6,637 nucleotides of DNA from Modestobacter sp. (GTDB lineage: Bacteria > Actinomycetota > Actinomycetes > Mycobacteriales > Geodermatophilaceae), in assembly GCA_025965775.1 (NCBI GenBank), contig JAOPWG010000317.1, positions 1 to 6,637 on the forward strand, written 5' to 3'. The position numbers and the translations under genes are program-made. The notes under the pieces are model-generated. The model worked only from the letters and a program-made list of their open reading frames with translations, was not told the DNA's origin and searched no databases. This document shows, piece after piece, positions 6,463 to 6,637 of this stretch (the first letter of the stretch is position 1; each line of letters opens with the position of its first letter).

Positions 6463-6637
6463 ATGGACCCCGTGCGGAACCCGTACGCCCCCGGTGCCGG
6501 CCAGCGCCCGCCGGAGCTCGCCGGCCGGGACACCGAGCTGTCGGCCTTCGACGTCGTCCTCGAGCGGATCGCGCACGGTCGGCCGGAGCGCTCGCTGGTG
6601 CTCACGGGACTGCGCGGGGTGGGCAAGACGGTGCTGC
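6463..6637 (+). CDS. AAA-family ATP-binding protein, N-terminal fragment
   Basis: Only the first 58 codons are in the window. The protein opens MDPVRNPYAPGAGQRPPELAGRD and continues to SLVLTGLRGVGKTVL, with a Walker A P-loop GLRGVGKT at residues 49-56. The 'xxGRDxELxxF' lead-in, followed by a short helix and the P-loop, is typical of AAA_16 / Orc1-Cdc6-like ATPases common in actinobacteria; their cellular role is mostly undefined. The Walker B, sensor and C-terminal domains lie outside the window, so the subtype cannot be settled. ATG 6463 is supported by the -10 box 7 nt upstream and by the family's usual short N-terminal segment. It is co-oriented with the transporter but separated by 136 bp with hairpins, so it is probably a separate transcription unit. 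Confidence 0.85.
   Translation, partial: MDPVRNPYAPGAGQRPPELAGRDTELSAFDVVLERIAHGRPERSLVLTGLRGVGKTVL

Noticed and set aside
6405..6626. Minus-strand 73-codon frame at the right edge
   Set aside because: It is antisense to the ATPase start with its P-loop and crosses the intergenic repeats; no supporting features.

Overview
The window is about three-quarters G+C with strongly biased codon third positions. Its proteins look actinobacterial: a ~180-kDa NAD-glutamate dehydrogenase, an Orc1/AAA-type ATPase opening NPYAPGAGQRPPELAGRD, and a YvlD-type membrane protein. A Geodermatophilaceae-like or related high-G+C actinomycete is my inference; there is no rRNA or other direct taxonomic marker.

Layout. 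Positions 1-4531 (minus strand) hold most of one very large gene, the NAD-specific glutamate dehydrogenase; its last codons lie off the left edge. Behind a 48-bp gap and on the same strand is a small four-helix membrane protein of the YvlD / phage-holin-4-2 family (4580-4966). A 121-bp divergent control region (4967-5087) separates it from a plus-strand major-facilitator transporter (5088-6326). A 136-bp intergenic region (6327-6462) then leads into the start of a plus-strand AAA-type ATPase (6463 to the right edge). No RNA gene, insertion sequence, CRISPR array or phage gene cluster was seen. The large open frames opposite the dehydrogenase and the transporter are antisense shadows produced by codon bias.

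Regulation is the most interesting part. All four genes have a TAnnnT -10 hexamer only 6-8 nt before the chosen start codon (TAGCGT, TACCGT, TACGGT, TACCGT), the geometry of leaderless actinobacterial transcripts, and none has a convincing Shine-Dalgarno sequence. The two intergenic regions flanking the transporter also share a repeated element: GTCT(A/C)-N10-TAGAC-N14-CTCGAC, three copies with identical internal spacing. Two of these lie in tandem exactly 69 bp apart in front of the ATPase gene. I do not recognise this element. It may be an operator for an unidentified regulator shared by the transporter and the ATPase, or a small dispersed repeat.

Functionally, the dehydrogenase is a catabolic, nitrogen-balancing enzyme. 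The membrane protein and transporter have no assignable substrate, and nothing except shared promoters or operators links the ATPase to them. I see no convincing multi-gene novel system; the unexplained element is the intergenic repeat.
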